From: Desulfobacterales bacterium
Lineage (GTDB): Bacteria; Desulfobacterota; Desulfobacteria; Desulfobacterales; JAIPEE01
Length of the DNA stretch: 49,154 nt
Reading direction: 5' to 3'
Assembly (NCBI GenBank): GCA_021737275.1
Contig: JAIPEE010000030.1
Location: 1 to 49,154 of the forward strand
Both the position numbers and the translations under genes were made by a program. Shown here in pieces: positions 1-9,607 of the stretch (its first letter is position 1; each line of letters begins with the position of its first letter). The notes beneath the pieces are model-generated. The model was not told the origin of the DNA. It saw nothing but the letters and a program-made list of their open reading frames with translations, and did not search any database.

Positions 1-1393
1 GTTTATGTGTTTCTAATATTTTTTTGGCCTTCTCGGTTGCATTTTGCAGCATCCCCTTCGATCCTTTCTTTTCCCATGCGCCTCGCATGCGTCTGTCAAT
101 GATCGTAGATTGTGCCTGCTCTTTTGCAATATGATTAAGGCTGTGCCGTTCGCCTAAAAAGTTTCCACCGATACCGATCTTTTTAATCAGGTCGACAGCC
201 ATAAGCTCATCATCAACGGATATGCCTGAAACCACCCGCTTAATCATGCCTGAAATTTCATCATCGATAACCAGCTGGCTCATGCAGAATGTCATGCCCA
301 TCTCAAGCATGCCTGCACCGTATATTAAGTTGGCGCCCGCCAGTGCGGGGAGAATGGCGGTTATCGTTTTTTCATGGCCGATCTGGACATCGGATATTTT
401 TGAATCAGCCTATCCGCCGGCTACATAACTCGGCAGTCCATAGTAGTTGGCAAGGTCTGATACGGCTGCACTGATCATACCCAACTCCGGAACGCCGACC
501 ACCGCTGTCCCCTGTCTCATATCAAACGTTGTTGTAGAGCTTCCATAAAGAAACGGTGTGCCGGGGTTAGTCATCTGTGCCAGTACAAGTCCGGCGAGAA
601 CCTCGGCGTTATGTGTAATGAGTGTGCCGGACAAAGGTAACGGGCTTGATGCACCACCCATGGCCATCGTTAAAACATCTATCGGGATCCTGTTTTTAGC
701 CGCCTCAATAATTACTTCACAGGCTTCTCCGATCAGTTGCAACGGGCTGGTTGGACAAACACAGAAAGATAGAATGGGTCTGCGCGCCAACGCCTCTTTA
801 CCTCCCACAGCCGCTGCCGCAATCTCGATTATTTTACGTGCATGGTTGCCGTCTTCCGCATCACTATGGTAATGTTTGGAGCCGTAGGTAAATGCAGCCG
901 CAGCCATATGAAGATCCTGGCTTTCATCCGGTTTTTCCCGTGGAGTAACAGGTGCGGTCAAAACATCGATATGCGGCAATGCATCTGTCAACAGTGCTAT
1001 ATCTTCCATGTCTTTTTGAGTTGAATCTCTCAACTCTCCTGTTTCCAGATCAATCATATAGATACCGACGCCAAAAGTCGTAATACCGACTTCCCTGCCG
1101 CCTGCTACAAAATCATTTTTGGGATCTCTTCCGGCTAATAATATCTGTTCAGGGCATTTTGAAATCGCATCGTTTACAATGTGCTGGGGAAATTTCACTA
1201 CCTGAGTCTCTTTATCTACCCGGCAACCGGCTTTATCTAAAATATCTAATGCCTCATCACAGGCCACAAGGATACCGACTGTCTCCATAACATCCAGTGT
1301 GGCGGCATGAATTTTTGAAAGCATGTCATCTGTAAATGATTTCAATCCCCATCCCGTTATTGAATCAGTTCCTGCTACAGGACCTTTTCTCAT
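1..1393 (-). CDS. mttB: Trimethylamine:corrinoid methyltransferase MttB with in-frame amber (pyrrolysine) codon, 3' end beyond window
   Basis: MttB moves a methyl group from trimethylamine to the Co(I) corrinoid of MttC in the cytoplasm. The start at 1393 follows an AAGGAGG ribosome site. The first 327 codons give an MttB-family N-terminal region, then codon 328 is TAG (410-412). The same frame stays open to the window edge (at least 136 further codons) and continues as ADSKISDVQIGHEKT and more, with later IDRRMRGAWEKKG, in keeping with an MttB C-terminal region. The amber sits just after LPSYVAGG, close to the place where archaeal MttB has pyrrolysine, and the total of at least 464 codons approaches the roughly 495 residues usual for MttB. 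I therefore read it as one UAG-decoded gene, not as a truncated gene. It lies 24 nt downstream of mttC in the same operon. The non-pyrrolysine homologue MtgB (glycine betaine) is unlikely because of the amber codon. Confidence 0.93.
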
Positions 1394-1417
1394 GGAAGCC
1401 TCCTTTTATTAATAAAA

Positions 1418-2068
1418 TTATACACCTAATATTTCGGCAATTTTCTGAGCGGCACTTGCCGCATCTTCGGCATATGCGTCTGCACCAATTTGATCAGCCC
1501 AGCCCTGGTTTACCGGTGCACCGCCAATGATTGTTTTATACTTATCCTTGAGGCCGGCTGCTTTCAGCTTATCTTCCAGATCCCGCTGTGCGCCCATGGT
1601 CGTTGTTAATAAAGCACTTGTTGCAATAACATCGGCATTATGTTCCTTTGCTTTATCAATAAAGGTATCAACGGGAACATCGCGCCCCAGATCAAAAACC
1701 TCAAACCCGTTGGCCGATAAAAAGGACTCTACAATACTTTTCCCAATATCATGGATATCGCCTTTAACGGTGCCAAGAATTACCGTGCCCCTGTTTGTCA
1801 CTTCATCCTTTGGAATGGACTGGTTACAAATTTCTGCGGCCGCTTTCATGGCATCTGCCGCCATTACGAGTTCCGGCAGATAAATTTTTTCATCTTCAAA
1901 CAATGCACCTATTTCTGTAATACCCGGCACAAAACCGTCACTTAATAATTCTCCAGCCGGTATCCCGCCTTCAATTGCCTGTGTTGCAATCTCTTTGGCT
2001 TTTTCTTTGTCACCGGTTATAACTGCTTTTTTTGCCTCTTTAAAAATAAATTCTTTCATCGAAATCAT
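1418..2068 (-). CDS. mttC: Trimethylamine corrinoid protein MttC
   Basis: This 216-residue methyl-carrying corrinoid protein would accept the methyl group from MttB and pass it to a corrinoid:tetrahydrofolate or coenzyme M methyltransferase, none of which is in the window. Residues 1-90 form the helical cap domain. The B12 Rossmann domain follows, with the cobalt-ligand motif D104-I-H106-D-I-G109, then SALLTTTM (about 151) and GGAPVNQ (182-188), all typical of the MtmC/MtbC/MttC family. The gene directly precedes mttB, which favours MttC over the dimethylamine or monomethylamine versions. Two starts are possible: ATG at 2068 has AAAGGA almost touching it, and ATG at 2059 has a more usual spacing and gives MKEFIFKEAKKAV. 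The phased repeats and leader element upstream suggest regulation by BTAD1. Confidence 0.93.
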   Translation of the reverse strand: MISMKEFIFKEAKKAVITGDKEKAKEIATQAIEGGIPAGELLSDGFVPGITEIGALFEDEKIYLPELVMAADAMKAAAEICNQSIPKDEVTNRGTVILGTVKGDIHDIGKSIVESFLSANGFEVFDLGRDVPVDTFIDKAKEHNADVIATSALLTTTMGAQRDLEDKLKAAGLKDKYKTIIGGAPVNQGWADQIGADAYAEDAASAAQKIAEILGV

Positions 2069-2160
2069 TTCCTTTCATCAGCCAGCCACAGCCCTGCATC
2101 AGGAACAGCAGCTAATTCAATAATAATTTCTATATTGACATCACGCCTAATCTTAAAAAA

Positions 2161-2256
2161 TACCTGAATCTGCTTCATATTCATAAAAAATACTTCTTTT
2201 TTGTTCAAGGATGAATATGGGAAGGGCGTAGGGCAAGGAGGAAGCAGATTCAGGTA
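2161..2256 (-). promoter_or_regulatory. Leader element E1, paired-arm structure upstream of mttC
   Basis: Perfect 16-bp inverted arms (TACCTGAATCTGCTTC at 2161-2176, its complement at 2241-2256) enclose a second perfect 9-bp inverted repeat (2176-2184 with 2211-2219). On the minus strand the 3' arm runs straight into a T run (2160-2155). The 5' side of the interior is pyrimidine-rich on the minus strand. The element is about 90 nt upstream of mttC and 310 nt after the BTAD1 stop. Three related elements occur in the window (E2, E3, E4). I read it as a 5' leader with a terminator-like fold; a terminator or a transposon-derived repeat is possible. Confidence 0.6.
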
Positions 2257-2401
2257 AAATTGTTTTATTTTTCACAATATTCATAAAAGCAATACTCAAT
2301 TACACAAAGCTAACTAATAGATTTTATAGTAATAAGAGAAAATTTCTTGTGATTTTTTATATAGATATGACATAATGAATTAATTTTTATGAAACATATG
2401 G

Positions 2402-2432
2402 CTAATTTTTGACTAATTTTTCGCTAATTTTT
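2402..2432. promoter_or_regulatory. Three CTAATTTTT direct repeats, 11-bp phased, candidate BTAD1 site
   Basis: CTAATTTTT occurs at 2402-2410, 2413-2421 and 2424-2432, exactly 11 bp apart (AAAAATTAG on the minus strand). On the minus strand, 10 bp after the last copy, is CATAAA, a fair -10. SARP-type activators with a BTAD domain are known to bind direct repeats phased at 11 bp or a multiple of it near the -35 region. The rest of 2257-2566 is AT-rich, with no gene seen. Confidence 0.55.
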
Positions 2433-2566
2433 AAACAAATATATAAAAAAACCACTTTTATTTATTCTTTAGATAGAAATAACGTATTAATATCGTTATC
2501 TTAAATACTATAATCGTATTTTAGCAGATTTTTTAAAGCGATTTAGATTAAACCGATTGAAACACC

Positions 2567-4762
2567 TTAAAACAGCTCTTCACTTTCCCACATACGGTGA
2601 GATGGAATTGCGCCCTGGATAAGGCGCTTCATCAGCTCCTGGGTCTTCACTTCAGGTTCTACGCTCAGATCATTTTGAAGCTTGTCGCACAATTTGTTAT
2701 ATACCTGTGTCAGCCCGCTTCGATTTCCGGAAAAGACAGTCGCCATAAACAGTAATCGATAACCGGTTTCACAATAAGGATCGGAAGCAATCATCTTTTG
2801 GGCAGATTGGTGCGCCTTATGATAATCTCCATTGTTAAGGTATAATCCGGTCGATTTAAATAAAGCATGTATCAGTTTTCTTTTAAGGATTTCCCGGGTT
2901 TCATTAATATCATCTTCATAGAGATCATTTATCAGAAAATCATCTTGGTAAAATGTTACAGCCTGCTCAAATGCGGCAAGAGCCTCCTGAGTGTTACCCT
3001 TTTGATATTGATTTTCACCCTGGAAAAAACTGTTTTCAAACTCATTTACATCGAGCCAGTAACCGCCTTTTATTAACCGGATAGAATCCGTCTCCGAAGA
3101 GATAAAGGAACGGTCTTTCCCGAATAATTTTCGAATTCGGGAAAGAAGCATATTTAAGTTATTTCGTGCCGACTCTGCTGAATAGCCATCCCAGAACCTG
3201 TCACAGACAATCTCTTTGGGAAGGCCTTTGTCTCGATTGACGATAATTAACTTCAACAGATTAATAAGCTTTTTCTGGCGCCCCAGCTGTACACTTGAAA
3301 TCTGACGGCCATTAATAAATATCTTCAGATTGCCAAAGGTGTAAATTTCAATGATATGATGCGTGGTCGAGCTGTTTTCTTCCCGAACCTTTTTCCGAAT
3401 CGGGCTTTCCCCACTTTCCGAACCCGGTATTGGCGCTTGATAGTATTGCCCCACAAAATTCTGGATGGCCTTGCTGTCGGACATATATGCGATCTCTTTC
3501 AGGACATCGATATTTATTATTTCCAGCTCTTCAATTTCATATGCCACCATCATTCTTTTCATAATATCAAAACATTTGATGGCTTTTGCCTCTTCTTTTG
3601 ATCTTATATATAATAGTCCCATCAGGGCCTGGGCTGTTGCAACTGCATGGGGAAACCTGTTTTCCGGGGTTTCATTGATCAGATTATTCAGTGTATTATA
3701 AGTCGCCTTAAAATCATTGATAAAAAGATTTGCCTCAGCAACATGCAGATAGGTAAGCGGGTACTCATACATATAAAACTTACTGTTTTCAGTCTGGCTC
3801 AACCGTTTACAATAATAATCCGTTTTAACCCTGTCTTCACCCAGGTATGATAGAAGCAGCTGCCCGAAAAGCATCACATAAATCCTGAACTCTGAATTGG
3901 GATCAGGATATTCATATAATATTTTATCAATAATCGCTTCACATGGTTCCAGGTTTTTTGTATAAAAATTACAGAACAGCTCAATCAGGCATAAATGGTA
4001 ATAAAATGCAGACCCTTTATCCAAACCGGCCTTTCCTTTTTCCGCCTCTTCCCGTGCTTCGGAGATAGACCTCATATAAAGGTATGTATTTGCTTTAAAC
4101 CATCGAACAAAGGGTTCATACATACGGTTGGCATTACTCATGGCAATGACCCGCTCTGCCTTTTCATATTGCGCCAGCGCCTTTTTAAACTTTCCAAGCT
4201 CCAGATAAAGACGCCCCAGGGCCATACGGGAAAATATCAGTGCCACTTCATCTTTCAGCTCAAGTGAAATCTCTTCGGCCTGCATGGCAATTTCAAACGC
4301 CCTGTCATATTCAAGAAATATCCACCACTTCCCAAGCTGTACCCATATTTTTAAAATTTTACGATATTCGTCTTTTAGATCAGATTCATGTTTTTCAATA
4401 AATTTCTGGGCTTTTTGGGTGAGTGTTAATAATTTATCGTTTGTCTCTTCATAATACATATAATTTATCAACAGTGTTGAATATATCAATGAGACACGAT
4501 CGTATGATTTTTTTTTATAAAAATATTCAATAAGTTCAAAAAATTTTTTACGGGTGGCAAAGGGCTCGATTAAATGAATGGAAACACAATGATAAAAAGA
4601 TAGAAGTGGTTTATCCTGTCTGTAGTCATTCGGAAAAAGCTCTATGCGCTGACGGACAAGGCTATATCTCCCTTCTCTTAAATACCGGCCGGCATCTTCA
4701 AGAAAACACTTTTCCGCTGCCGGATAGTCTCCTTTTTTTATGGCTTCTTCAAAGGTTATCAT
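2567..4762 (-). CDS. TPR / winged-helix / BTAD transcriptional regulator (BTAD1)
   Basis: This is a SARP-like regulator of 731 residues from the start chosen. Residues 1 to about 450 are helical and TPR-like, rich in Tyr/Leu/Ala (for example ALAQYEKAERV and ARLYLELGKF-type pairs). The winged helix starts near residue 475 (FGNLKIFINGRQI, then LPKEIVCDRFWDGY and NNLNMLLSRIRKLFG). It runs into a BTAD domain (YWLDVNEFE through LSVEPEVKTQELMKRL) and ends in a motif shared by all four paralogues, roughly PSxxMWExExL. This order is the reverse of classical SARPs, which have winged helix-BTAD first; no NTPase P-loop is present. The frame is open upstream to 4921, but ATG 4762 matches the other copies (M-x-x-FEEAIKKGDY); it lacks a clear ribosome site. 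Its likely targets are mttC and mttB. Confidence 0.85.
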   Translation of the reverse strand: MITFEEAIKKGDYPAAEKCFLEDAGRYLREGRYSLVRQRIELFPNDYRQDKPLLSFYHCVSIHLIEPFATRKKFFELIEYFYKKKSYDRVSLIYSTLLINYMYYEETNDKLLTLTQKAQKFIEKHESDLKDEYRKILKIWVQLGKWWIFLEYDRAFEIAMQAEEISLELKDEVALIFSRMALGRLYLELGKFKKALAQYEKAERVIAMSNANRMYEPFVRWFKANTYLYMRSISEAREEAEKGKAGLDKGSAFYYHLCLIELFCNFYTKNLEPCEAIIDKILYEYPDPNSEFRIYVMLFGQLLLSYLGEDRVKTDYYCKRLSQTENSKFYMYEYPLTYLHVAEANLFINDFKATYNTLNNLINETPENRFPHAVATAQALMGLLYIRSKEEAKAIKCFDIMKRMMVAYEIEELEIINIDVLKEIAYMSDSKAIQNFVGQYYQAPIPGSESGESPIRKKVREENSSTTHHIIEIYTFGNLKIFINGRQISSVQLGRQKKLINLLKLIIVNRDKGLPKEIVCDRFWDGYSAESARNNLNMLLSRIRKLFGKDRSFISSETDSIRLIKGGYWLDVNEFENSFFQGENQYQKGNTQEALAAFEQAVTFYQDDFLINDLYEDDINETREILKRKLIHALFKSTGLYLNNGDYHKAHQSAQKMIASDPYCETGYRLLFMATVFSGNRSGLTQVYNKLCDKLQNDLSVEPEVKTQELMKRLIQGAIPSHRMWESEELF

Positions 4763-4942
4763 TGGATAATTTATTTCAATTAAATCAAAATTTCGAAATG
4801 TTAGATATACAATAATATATATTGAATATCCGACTAACATAACACTGTTTTCTTGTTTCAGACAAGAAATTTTTCTAAAAGTGAGATGACAGAGGTGTGA
4901 ATCAGAAATTTTTTCGAGCAAAACGTTTTTCGTTACAAAAAA

Positions 4943-4971
4943 ATACCCCTCTGCTTTAAGCAGAGGGGTAT
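4943..4971 (-). terminator. Rho-independent terminator after SBP1
   Basis: A perfect palindrome with 14-bp arms (ATACCCCTCTGCTT) is followed on the minus strand by TTTTTTT. It ends SBP1 transcription, and separates SBP1 from BTAD1. Confidence 0.93.
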
Positions 4972-4990
4972 TGAATTTGAAAGTTACCCG

Positions 4991-6619
4991 TTATTGTGTT
5001 TTAGGATGCACATAGAAGTAACTGAATGGATTTATCCAGTTTGATACGCCGCCCATAACGGCAACATATCCTTCAAGTTTGTCTACTCGAACCGGATCTA
5101 TGATATCTTTTCGGGTAAGCACAAGATAAGGAATATCTCTGGACATGTAAAACTGCATTTTCTTTGAAAGCTCTATCCGCTTTGCCACATCAAGTTCTGC
5201 AGAATAGGCATTCAGCGCCTTATCAAAATCAGGATTATTATAACCTGCTGCATTCCATCCATAACCGCCATCATCGTAACTGCGCATAAATTCCCATACC
5301 CAGTCTGCATAGGGCCCCGGCTCTTCCATACCGAGCGCTATGTCAAAAAGTTTTTCATCCGGAACCCAGTAAATATTGGTATAAGTACCATAGTCGGTAA
5401 CATTCAGTTTAAGATTAATACCGATTTTCTTCATCATTTCACGAAGCAGTGTCGCCAATTTTACGTCATCAACACTATCTGATGGCACCAGGAAACGGTA
5501 GGACATATTCTTGCCGGTATCAGGCACATTACGGATATCATCTTCATCGGTATCAACATATCCGTTATCATCAAGCAATTTATTGGATAATTCCGGATTA
5601 AAAGGATACTTCGGCAACCGGTCATTATATTCCGGCAGTTCAGGATAGATAAAGCTGTCATGCGAAATTGCACCGCCATGATAAATCATTTTTACAAGAG
5701 TATCTCTGTCAATGCCATGGGCGATAGCCGTACGTACATTAAGGTCCTGCAGGCCATTTTCTTCCATGAAATTGTTAAAGGTAAGCCACTGCAGTGCAAT
5801 GCCGTCTGATTTTATGAGATCAATATCCGGATTATCCTTAAAATAGCGTTTGGCAAGTGTGCTGATACCGCCATACCCTAACATATCAATGTCACCCTTT
5901 TTAAGTGCCATGTTCATTGCATCTGAGCCGCCATATGATTTAAATGTAATTTTGTCGACCCTGGGCTCTTTATTCCAGTGGCCCTCATGCTTTTCAAATA
6001 TCATATACTGACCGGACTTGTAGTCTGCTAATTTGAAAGGACCGGAACCGATCGCTTTTTTATTTTCATTCTTGAGCATATCATACTTGTAGCGGCTCCA
6101 TAAATGCTTGGGAAAAACAGGAAACCAGTTAAAAGGCGGATATTTGCCACCAAACCGGTTTATCATAGTAAATTCCAACGTATGGTCATCAATGATAGTG
6201 AAACTGTCTTTATCCGTAATTGTATCACTATAGTTCCATTCAGGATCAGAATCCGGCAAATGTTTCATCGTAAAAGCGAAATCCTCAGCTGTCACCGGTT
6301 TGCCATCATGGAAAGTCATATCTTTCCGAATAAAAAATCTAAATGTTTTACGGTCCGCACTCTCATAACCCGTTATACCCCATGGTGCAAATTCATAATT
6401 CGGCGGTTCGCCCAATGTCCATATCGTATCATAAATCAGCTGCCAGAACATGCAACCCTGATTTTCCGTCTGCCAGGATGATCCCAATTGAAGTGATGAC
6501 AATGCCTGATCTGCATCCCATCCAACCCGAAGTTCACTTTGTGCCATGCTTACTGATGATACCATCAGTATAAAAGCAAGTGCGCACCCTAAAATAACAC
6601 CTGACTTTTTCTCTCTCAT
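4991..6619 (-). CDS. Periplasmic solute-binding protein, DppA/OppA-like (SBP1)
   Basis: A family 5 extracellular binding protein (cluster C) of 542 residues. A signal peptide (MREKKSG, then a hydrophobic core, cleavage near SMA-QSE) sends it to the periplasm; no lipobox Cys is seen. Family landmarks are FRFFIRKDMTFHDGKPVTAEDFAFT (about 95-120), AIGSGPFKLADYKSGQY and AIAHGIDRDTLVKM. The C terminus WINPFSYFYVHPK is shared with SBP2-4. It is rich in Trp and Tyr. No DppBC-like permease or ATPase is nearby, so it either works with a remote transporter or has a sensing role (inference). A purine-rich GGGGAAAAGGAAGGGG precedes ATG 6619. The E2 leader and BTAD2 lie upstream. Confidence 0.92.
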   Translation of the reverse strand: MREKKSGVILGCALAFILMVSSVSMAQSELRVGWDADQALSSLQLGSSWQTENQGCMFWQLIYDTIWTLGEPPNYEFAPWGITGYESADRKTFRFFIRKDMTFHDGKPVTAEDFAFTMKHLPDSDPEWNYSDTITDKDSFTIIDDHTLEFTMINRFGGKYPPFNWFPVFPKHLWSRYKYDMLKNENKKAIGSGPFKLADYKSGQYMIFEKHEGHWNKEPRVDKITFKSYGGSDAMNMALKKGDIDMLGYGGISTLAKRYFKDNPDIDLIKSDGIALQWLTFNNFMEENGLQDLNVRTAIAHGIDRDTLVKMIYHGGAISHDSFIYPELPEYNDRLPKYPFNPELSNKLLDDNGYVDTDEDDIRNVPDTGKNMSYRFLVPSDSVDDVKLATLLREMMKKIGINLKLNVTDYGTYTNIYWVPDEKLFDIALGMEEPGPYADWVWEFMRSYDDGGYGWNAAGYNNPDFDKALNAYSAELDVAKRIELSKKMQFYMSRDIPYLVLTRKDIIDPVRVDKLEGYVAVMGGVSNWINPFSYFYVHPKTQ

Positions 6620-6738
6620 TGTAATTTCCCCTTCCTTTTCCCCTTTATATTTATAACAAAATAATACCCGGCACAGCCCGACACCGCAGGCCTATGCCTT
6701 ACTATAAACTCTGATTTTTTGTGTGACGACAAAAAAAC

Positions 6739-6826
6739 ACCTGAACCTGCTTCTCGTCCTAAACTGTCCGAACGCATAAAAATCTCACTTTTTGGGGAAG
6801 AAGCGAGGTGAGAAGCAGATCCAGGT
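6739..6826 (-). promoter_or_regulatory. Leader element E2, paired-arm structure upstream of SBP1
   Basis: 17-nt arms: ACCTGAACCTGCTTCTC (6739-6755) and GAGAAGCAGATCCAGGT (6810-6826). Read as minus-strand RNA every position pairs, with two wobble pairs (G-U and U-G); read as plus-strand RNA the same two positions are A-C mismatches. The 3' arm runs into GTTTTTTTG on the minus strand. It lies 120 nt upstream of SBP1. Confidence 0.6.
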
Positions 6827-6934
6827 AAACTGAATATTGTGTTATAAACAGGCCCATTAATTTTGAATAGCCCCTTTAAAATACCCTGATTTTAATAATA
6901 TCTGTTATGAATACGAAATTATTGCACAGAAGAA

Positions 6935-6984
6935 CTATATGGGTATAATATTTGTCCTATATAGCTATAATATTTGTCCTATAT
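6935..6984. promoter_or_regulatory. 22-bp phased direct repeats, candidate BTAD2 site
   Basis: An identical 19-bp sequence (TATAATATTTGTCCTATAT) occurs at 6944-6962 and 6966-6984, exactly 22 bp apart. Its CTATAT core occurs a third time in the same phase at 6935-6940. On the minus strand the core contains AAATATTATA, resembling the AAAAATTAG and AAATATCAG units found after BTAD1 and BTAD3. It lies between the BTAD2 stop and leader E2. Confidence 0.55.
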
Positions 6985-7062
6985 TTTATTATGAATGGTT
7001 TTTGATCCCTTGCCTGATATTTCTTAATCTTAAAATTCAAAATCAAGCGTAAGAATGAAGCT

Positions 7063-7083
7063 CCCCGCCGCAAGCGGACGGGG
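7063..7083. repeat. GC-rich hairpin downstream of BTAD2
   Basis: CCCCGCCGC, AAG, CGGACGGGG forms a strong stem in an AT-rich spacer (6985-7190), without a T run on either side. It may be a REP-like element or a weak terminator for BTAD2. Nothing else is seen in the spacer. Confidence 0.45.
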
Positions 7084-7190
7084 TATAATAAATCTTAATA
7101 AAATCATGATAATTGAAAAATGAATAACTTTATCAGGTTATCCATTCGAAGTTTATTGAAACAAATGGATTATATAATGGAATGGTTTTC

Positions 7191-9389
7191 TTAAAGCAGT
7201 CTCTCACTATCCCACATGCGGCGGGACGGCATGGTGCCCGGTATAAGTTTCTCTATCAACTCCTTTGTCCGAATTTCCGGCTCAACAGCCAGGCCATGCT
7301 GAAGTTGCTCACACAACTTTTTATATATTCTCGGCAGCTCGGCCCGATTTCCGGATAAAACTGCTGAGATAAGTAAAAGGCGATATCCGGGCTCGCAATA
7401 CGGATCCGATACAAGTAATTTATCGGCACACTGATACGCTTTCTGATAATCACCATCATTCAGATGGATCCGGGTCATCTTGAACAGAGCCTGAATCAGT
7501 TTCCGTTTAAGATTTTCACGCTCTTCAATAATATTATCATCATACAAGTCAATTCCCAGAAAATCACCTTTATAAATACCGGCCGCTTCTTCAAATAGCT
7601 TAATCGCATCGGAAAAAGCCCCTTTTCGATAGAAGTGTTTGCCTTCATTAAAACAGTATTCGAATTCGTCGACATCAAGCCGGTATGCGCCTTTAATCAG
7701 TCGGATATATTCAGTTTCAGATGATATAAAGTTTATGTCTGCCCCTAATAACCGCCGAAGCCTGAGTACAAGCATATTTAAGTTATCGCGTGCAGATCTT
7801 GGTGAATAGCCTTCCCAAAAAGTATTATACGCCATCTCTTTAGGCAACCCCTTGTCACGATAAATAATCATGAGTTTAAAAAGGTGAAAAAGTTTCTTCT
7901 GCCGTTCCAGTTTAATTCCCGGGATCTGTTTACCATTAATAAAAACTTTCAGACTGCCTAATGTTAAAATTTCAATGGCATGGCCGGATCGGGCTTCAGG
8001 AGCTGTCGCTGTTTCTGAATTGTTGTCCCAGGGCCTGGGCCGTACAACCGGGTTCTGCTGCCTTGATTGATAATGATTAACAAAGTTATGGACAATTTTG
8101 CTGTGAGACTTTTGGGCTATTTTTTCCAGCAGAGAGATGTTCAGCACTTCCATCTCTTCAATATCATATTCAATCAGGATCCTGTCCATATGTTTAAAAC
8201 AGTTGGCAGCAGCAGCATTATCGCCGGTTCCGCTATATGCCATCCCCATCAATGCATACGATGTTGAAACCGCATAGGGGAATCTGCTTTCAGGTGCCTC
8301 TTTAATCAGGTTATCCAGTGTCGTCAAAACCACTTCAACGTTATTGATAAATAGGTTTGCCTCAGCAAAATGAAGATAGGTTAACGGGTAATCATATAAA
8401 AAAAACCTGGTGCTCTCTTTCTGACTCAGCCGGTTGCAGTAATATTCCGTTTTAACTTTATCGCCGCTGAGAAAAGAGGAGTTAAGCTGGCCAAAAAGCA
8501 TAACATATTTTCTGTAATCAGAATTCGGGTCCGGGTATTCACTTAACACTTTTTCGATGATGGACTCACATTGATCAAACTGCCCGATATTAAAAAAATT
8601 AAACATCTCGAGAAGATATAAGTGATAACAAAAAGGGGAACCTTTTTCCAGCGTCGCAAAACCCTTTTCAGTCTCTTGCTTTGTTTCTGCTGTCGCTCTC
8701 ATCCCAAGATATGTATCGGCCTGAAGATAATGAATAAACGGCAAATATATTGAGTTTGCAGGATTTTTATCAGCCACCCGCATCGCCTTTTCATGCTGAT
8801 CCAGTGATTGCTTAAATTTTCCCCGTTCACGATAAAGGCGACCCAGCGCAATCCGTGAAAAAATAAGAGCCGCCTCATCTTTAAGTTCAAGTGCAATCTC
8901 CTCTGCGTGCAGCGCAATTTCAAAGGCATGGTCATATTCCAGAAAAACCCACCATCTCCCCAGCTGAATCCAGGTATTTAAAATTTTAAAGGTGTGTGCT
9001 TCAAGGTCAATTTCATATTTTTCAACAAAGGATTGAATTTCCTGAACAAGCCTTAGAACCTTATCATCGCGCTCTTCATAATACATATAGTTGATCAGCA
9101 GAGTTGAATAGATCACGGCTACCCGGTGGTATGATTTTTGTTCGGAAAAAAGGGGAATTAATTCGAAGAGTATTTTACGGATGCCATATGGATCTATCAG
9201 ATGTGCTGAAAGACAGTAATAAAATGAAAGAAGGGCGTCAGCCTGCCGCTCCTTTTCCGGCAAAGCCTCATAACACTGGCGAATAGTTTTATACTTACCA
9301 TCGGCCAGCAACTGATCAGCCTCATCAGGAAATAGCTTCCGGATAGTTTTTTGGTTGTCACTATTTACAGCTTCTTCAAATGCGGTCAT
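7191..9389 (-). CDS. TPR / winged-helix / BTAD transcriptional regulator (BTAD2)
   Basis: A 732-residue paralogue of BTAD1. The N-terminal 460 residues are TPR-like helical repeats. A variable linker (RPRPWDNNSETATAPEARSG) leads into the winged helix (LGSLKVFINGKQIPG; LPKEMAYNTFWEGYSPRSARDNLNML). The BTAD follows (YRLDVDEFEYCF to LAVEPEIRTKELIEKL), and the protein ends PSRRMWDSERLL. ATG 9389 gives MTAFEEAVNSDN, the family's usual N terminus, with AAGAG upstream. No ligand-binding or NTPase domain is recognised. It is downstream of SBP2 (behind a terminator) and upstream of the phased repeats, E2 and SBP1, so SBP1 is the most likely target. Confidence 0.87.
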   Translation of the reverse strand: MTAFEEAVNSDNQKTIRKLFPDEADQLLADGKYKTIRQCYEALPEKERQADALLSFYYCLSAHLIDPYGIRKILFELIPLFSEQKSYHRVAVIYSTLLINYMYYEERDDKVLRLVQEIQSFVEKYEIDLEAHTFKILNTWIQLGRWWVFLEYDHAFEIALHAEEIALELKDEAALIFSRIALGRLYRERGKFKQSLDQHEKAMRVADKNPANSIYLPFIHYLQADTYLGMRATAETKQETEKGFATLEKGSPFCYHLYLLEMFNFFNIGQFDQCESIIEKVLSEYPDPNSDYRKYVMLFGQLNSSFLSGDKVKTEYYCNRLSQKESTRFFLYDYPLTYLHFAEANLFINNVEVVLTTLDNLIKEAPESRFPYAVSTSYALMGMAYSGTGDNAAAANCFKHMDRILIEYDIEEMEVLNISLLEKIAQKSHSKIVHNFVNHYQSRQQNPVVRPRPWDNNSETATAPEARSGHAIEILTLGSLKVFINGKQIPGIKLERQKKLFHLFKLMIIYRDKGLPKEMAYNTFWEGYSPRSARDNLNMLVLRLRRLLGADINFISSETEYIRLIKGAYRLDVDEFEYCFNEGKHFYRKGAFSDAIKLFEEAAGIYKGDFLGIDLYDDNIIEERENLKRKLIQALFKMTRIHLNDGDYQKAYQCADKLLVSDPYCEPGYRLLLISAVLSGNRAELPRIYKKLCEQLQHGLAVEPEIRTKELIEKLIPGTMPSRRMWDSERLL

Positions 9390-9539
9390 CTATAAAACTC
9401 TTAACATCAAAAGCTTTGGATTATCTTAAAATAATTTTGGGAATTTTTTTCTATAGCACTGTTCTTGTTATACACACAAGAGATATTCGATATGAAATTA
9501 TTGGGGGTGTGAAGAGATGATATTGAAAACAGAAAAAGA

Positions 9540-9576
9540 GATGGCCCAAAACCATTTTTTATGATCTTGGGCCATC
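9540..9576 (-). terminator. Terminator after SBP2
   Basis: Inverted arms GATGGCCCAA (9540-9549) and TTGGGCCATC (9567-9576) are followed on the minus strand by TCTTTTTC. The stop codon of SBP2 lies just upstream of it. Confidence 0.85.
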
Positions 9577-9607
9577 CTTATTGAAGAAAACAAGTCAACC
9601 GTTAATA

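Noticed and set aside
410-1393. MttB as a truncated 327-residue protein or nonsense mutant
   Set aside because: The frame past the TAG is open to the window edge and continues as MttB-like sequence, with the amber at the family's pyrrolysine position.
4763-4921. Longer N terminus for BTAD1 (start at 4921)
   Set aside because: The extra 53 residues have no counterpart in the paralogues and no ribosome site; the internal ATG lines up with all other copies.
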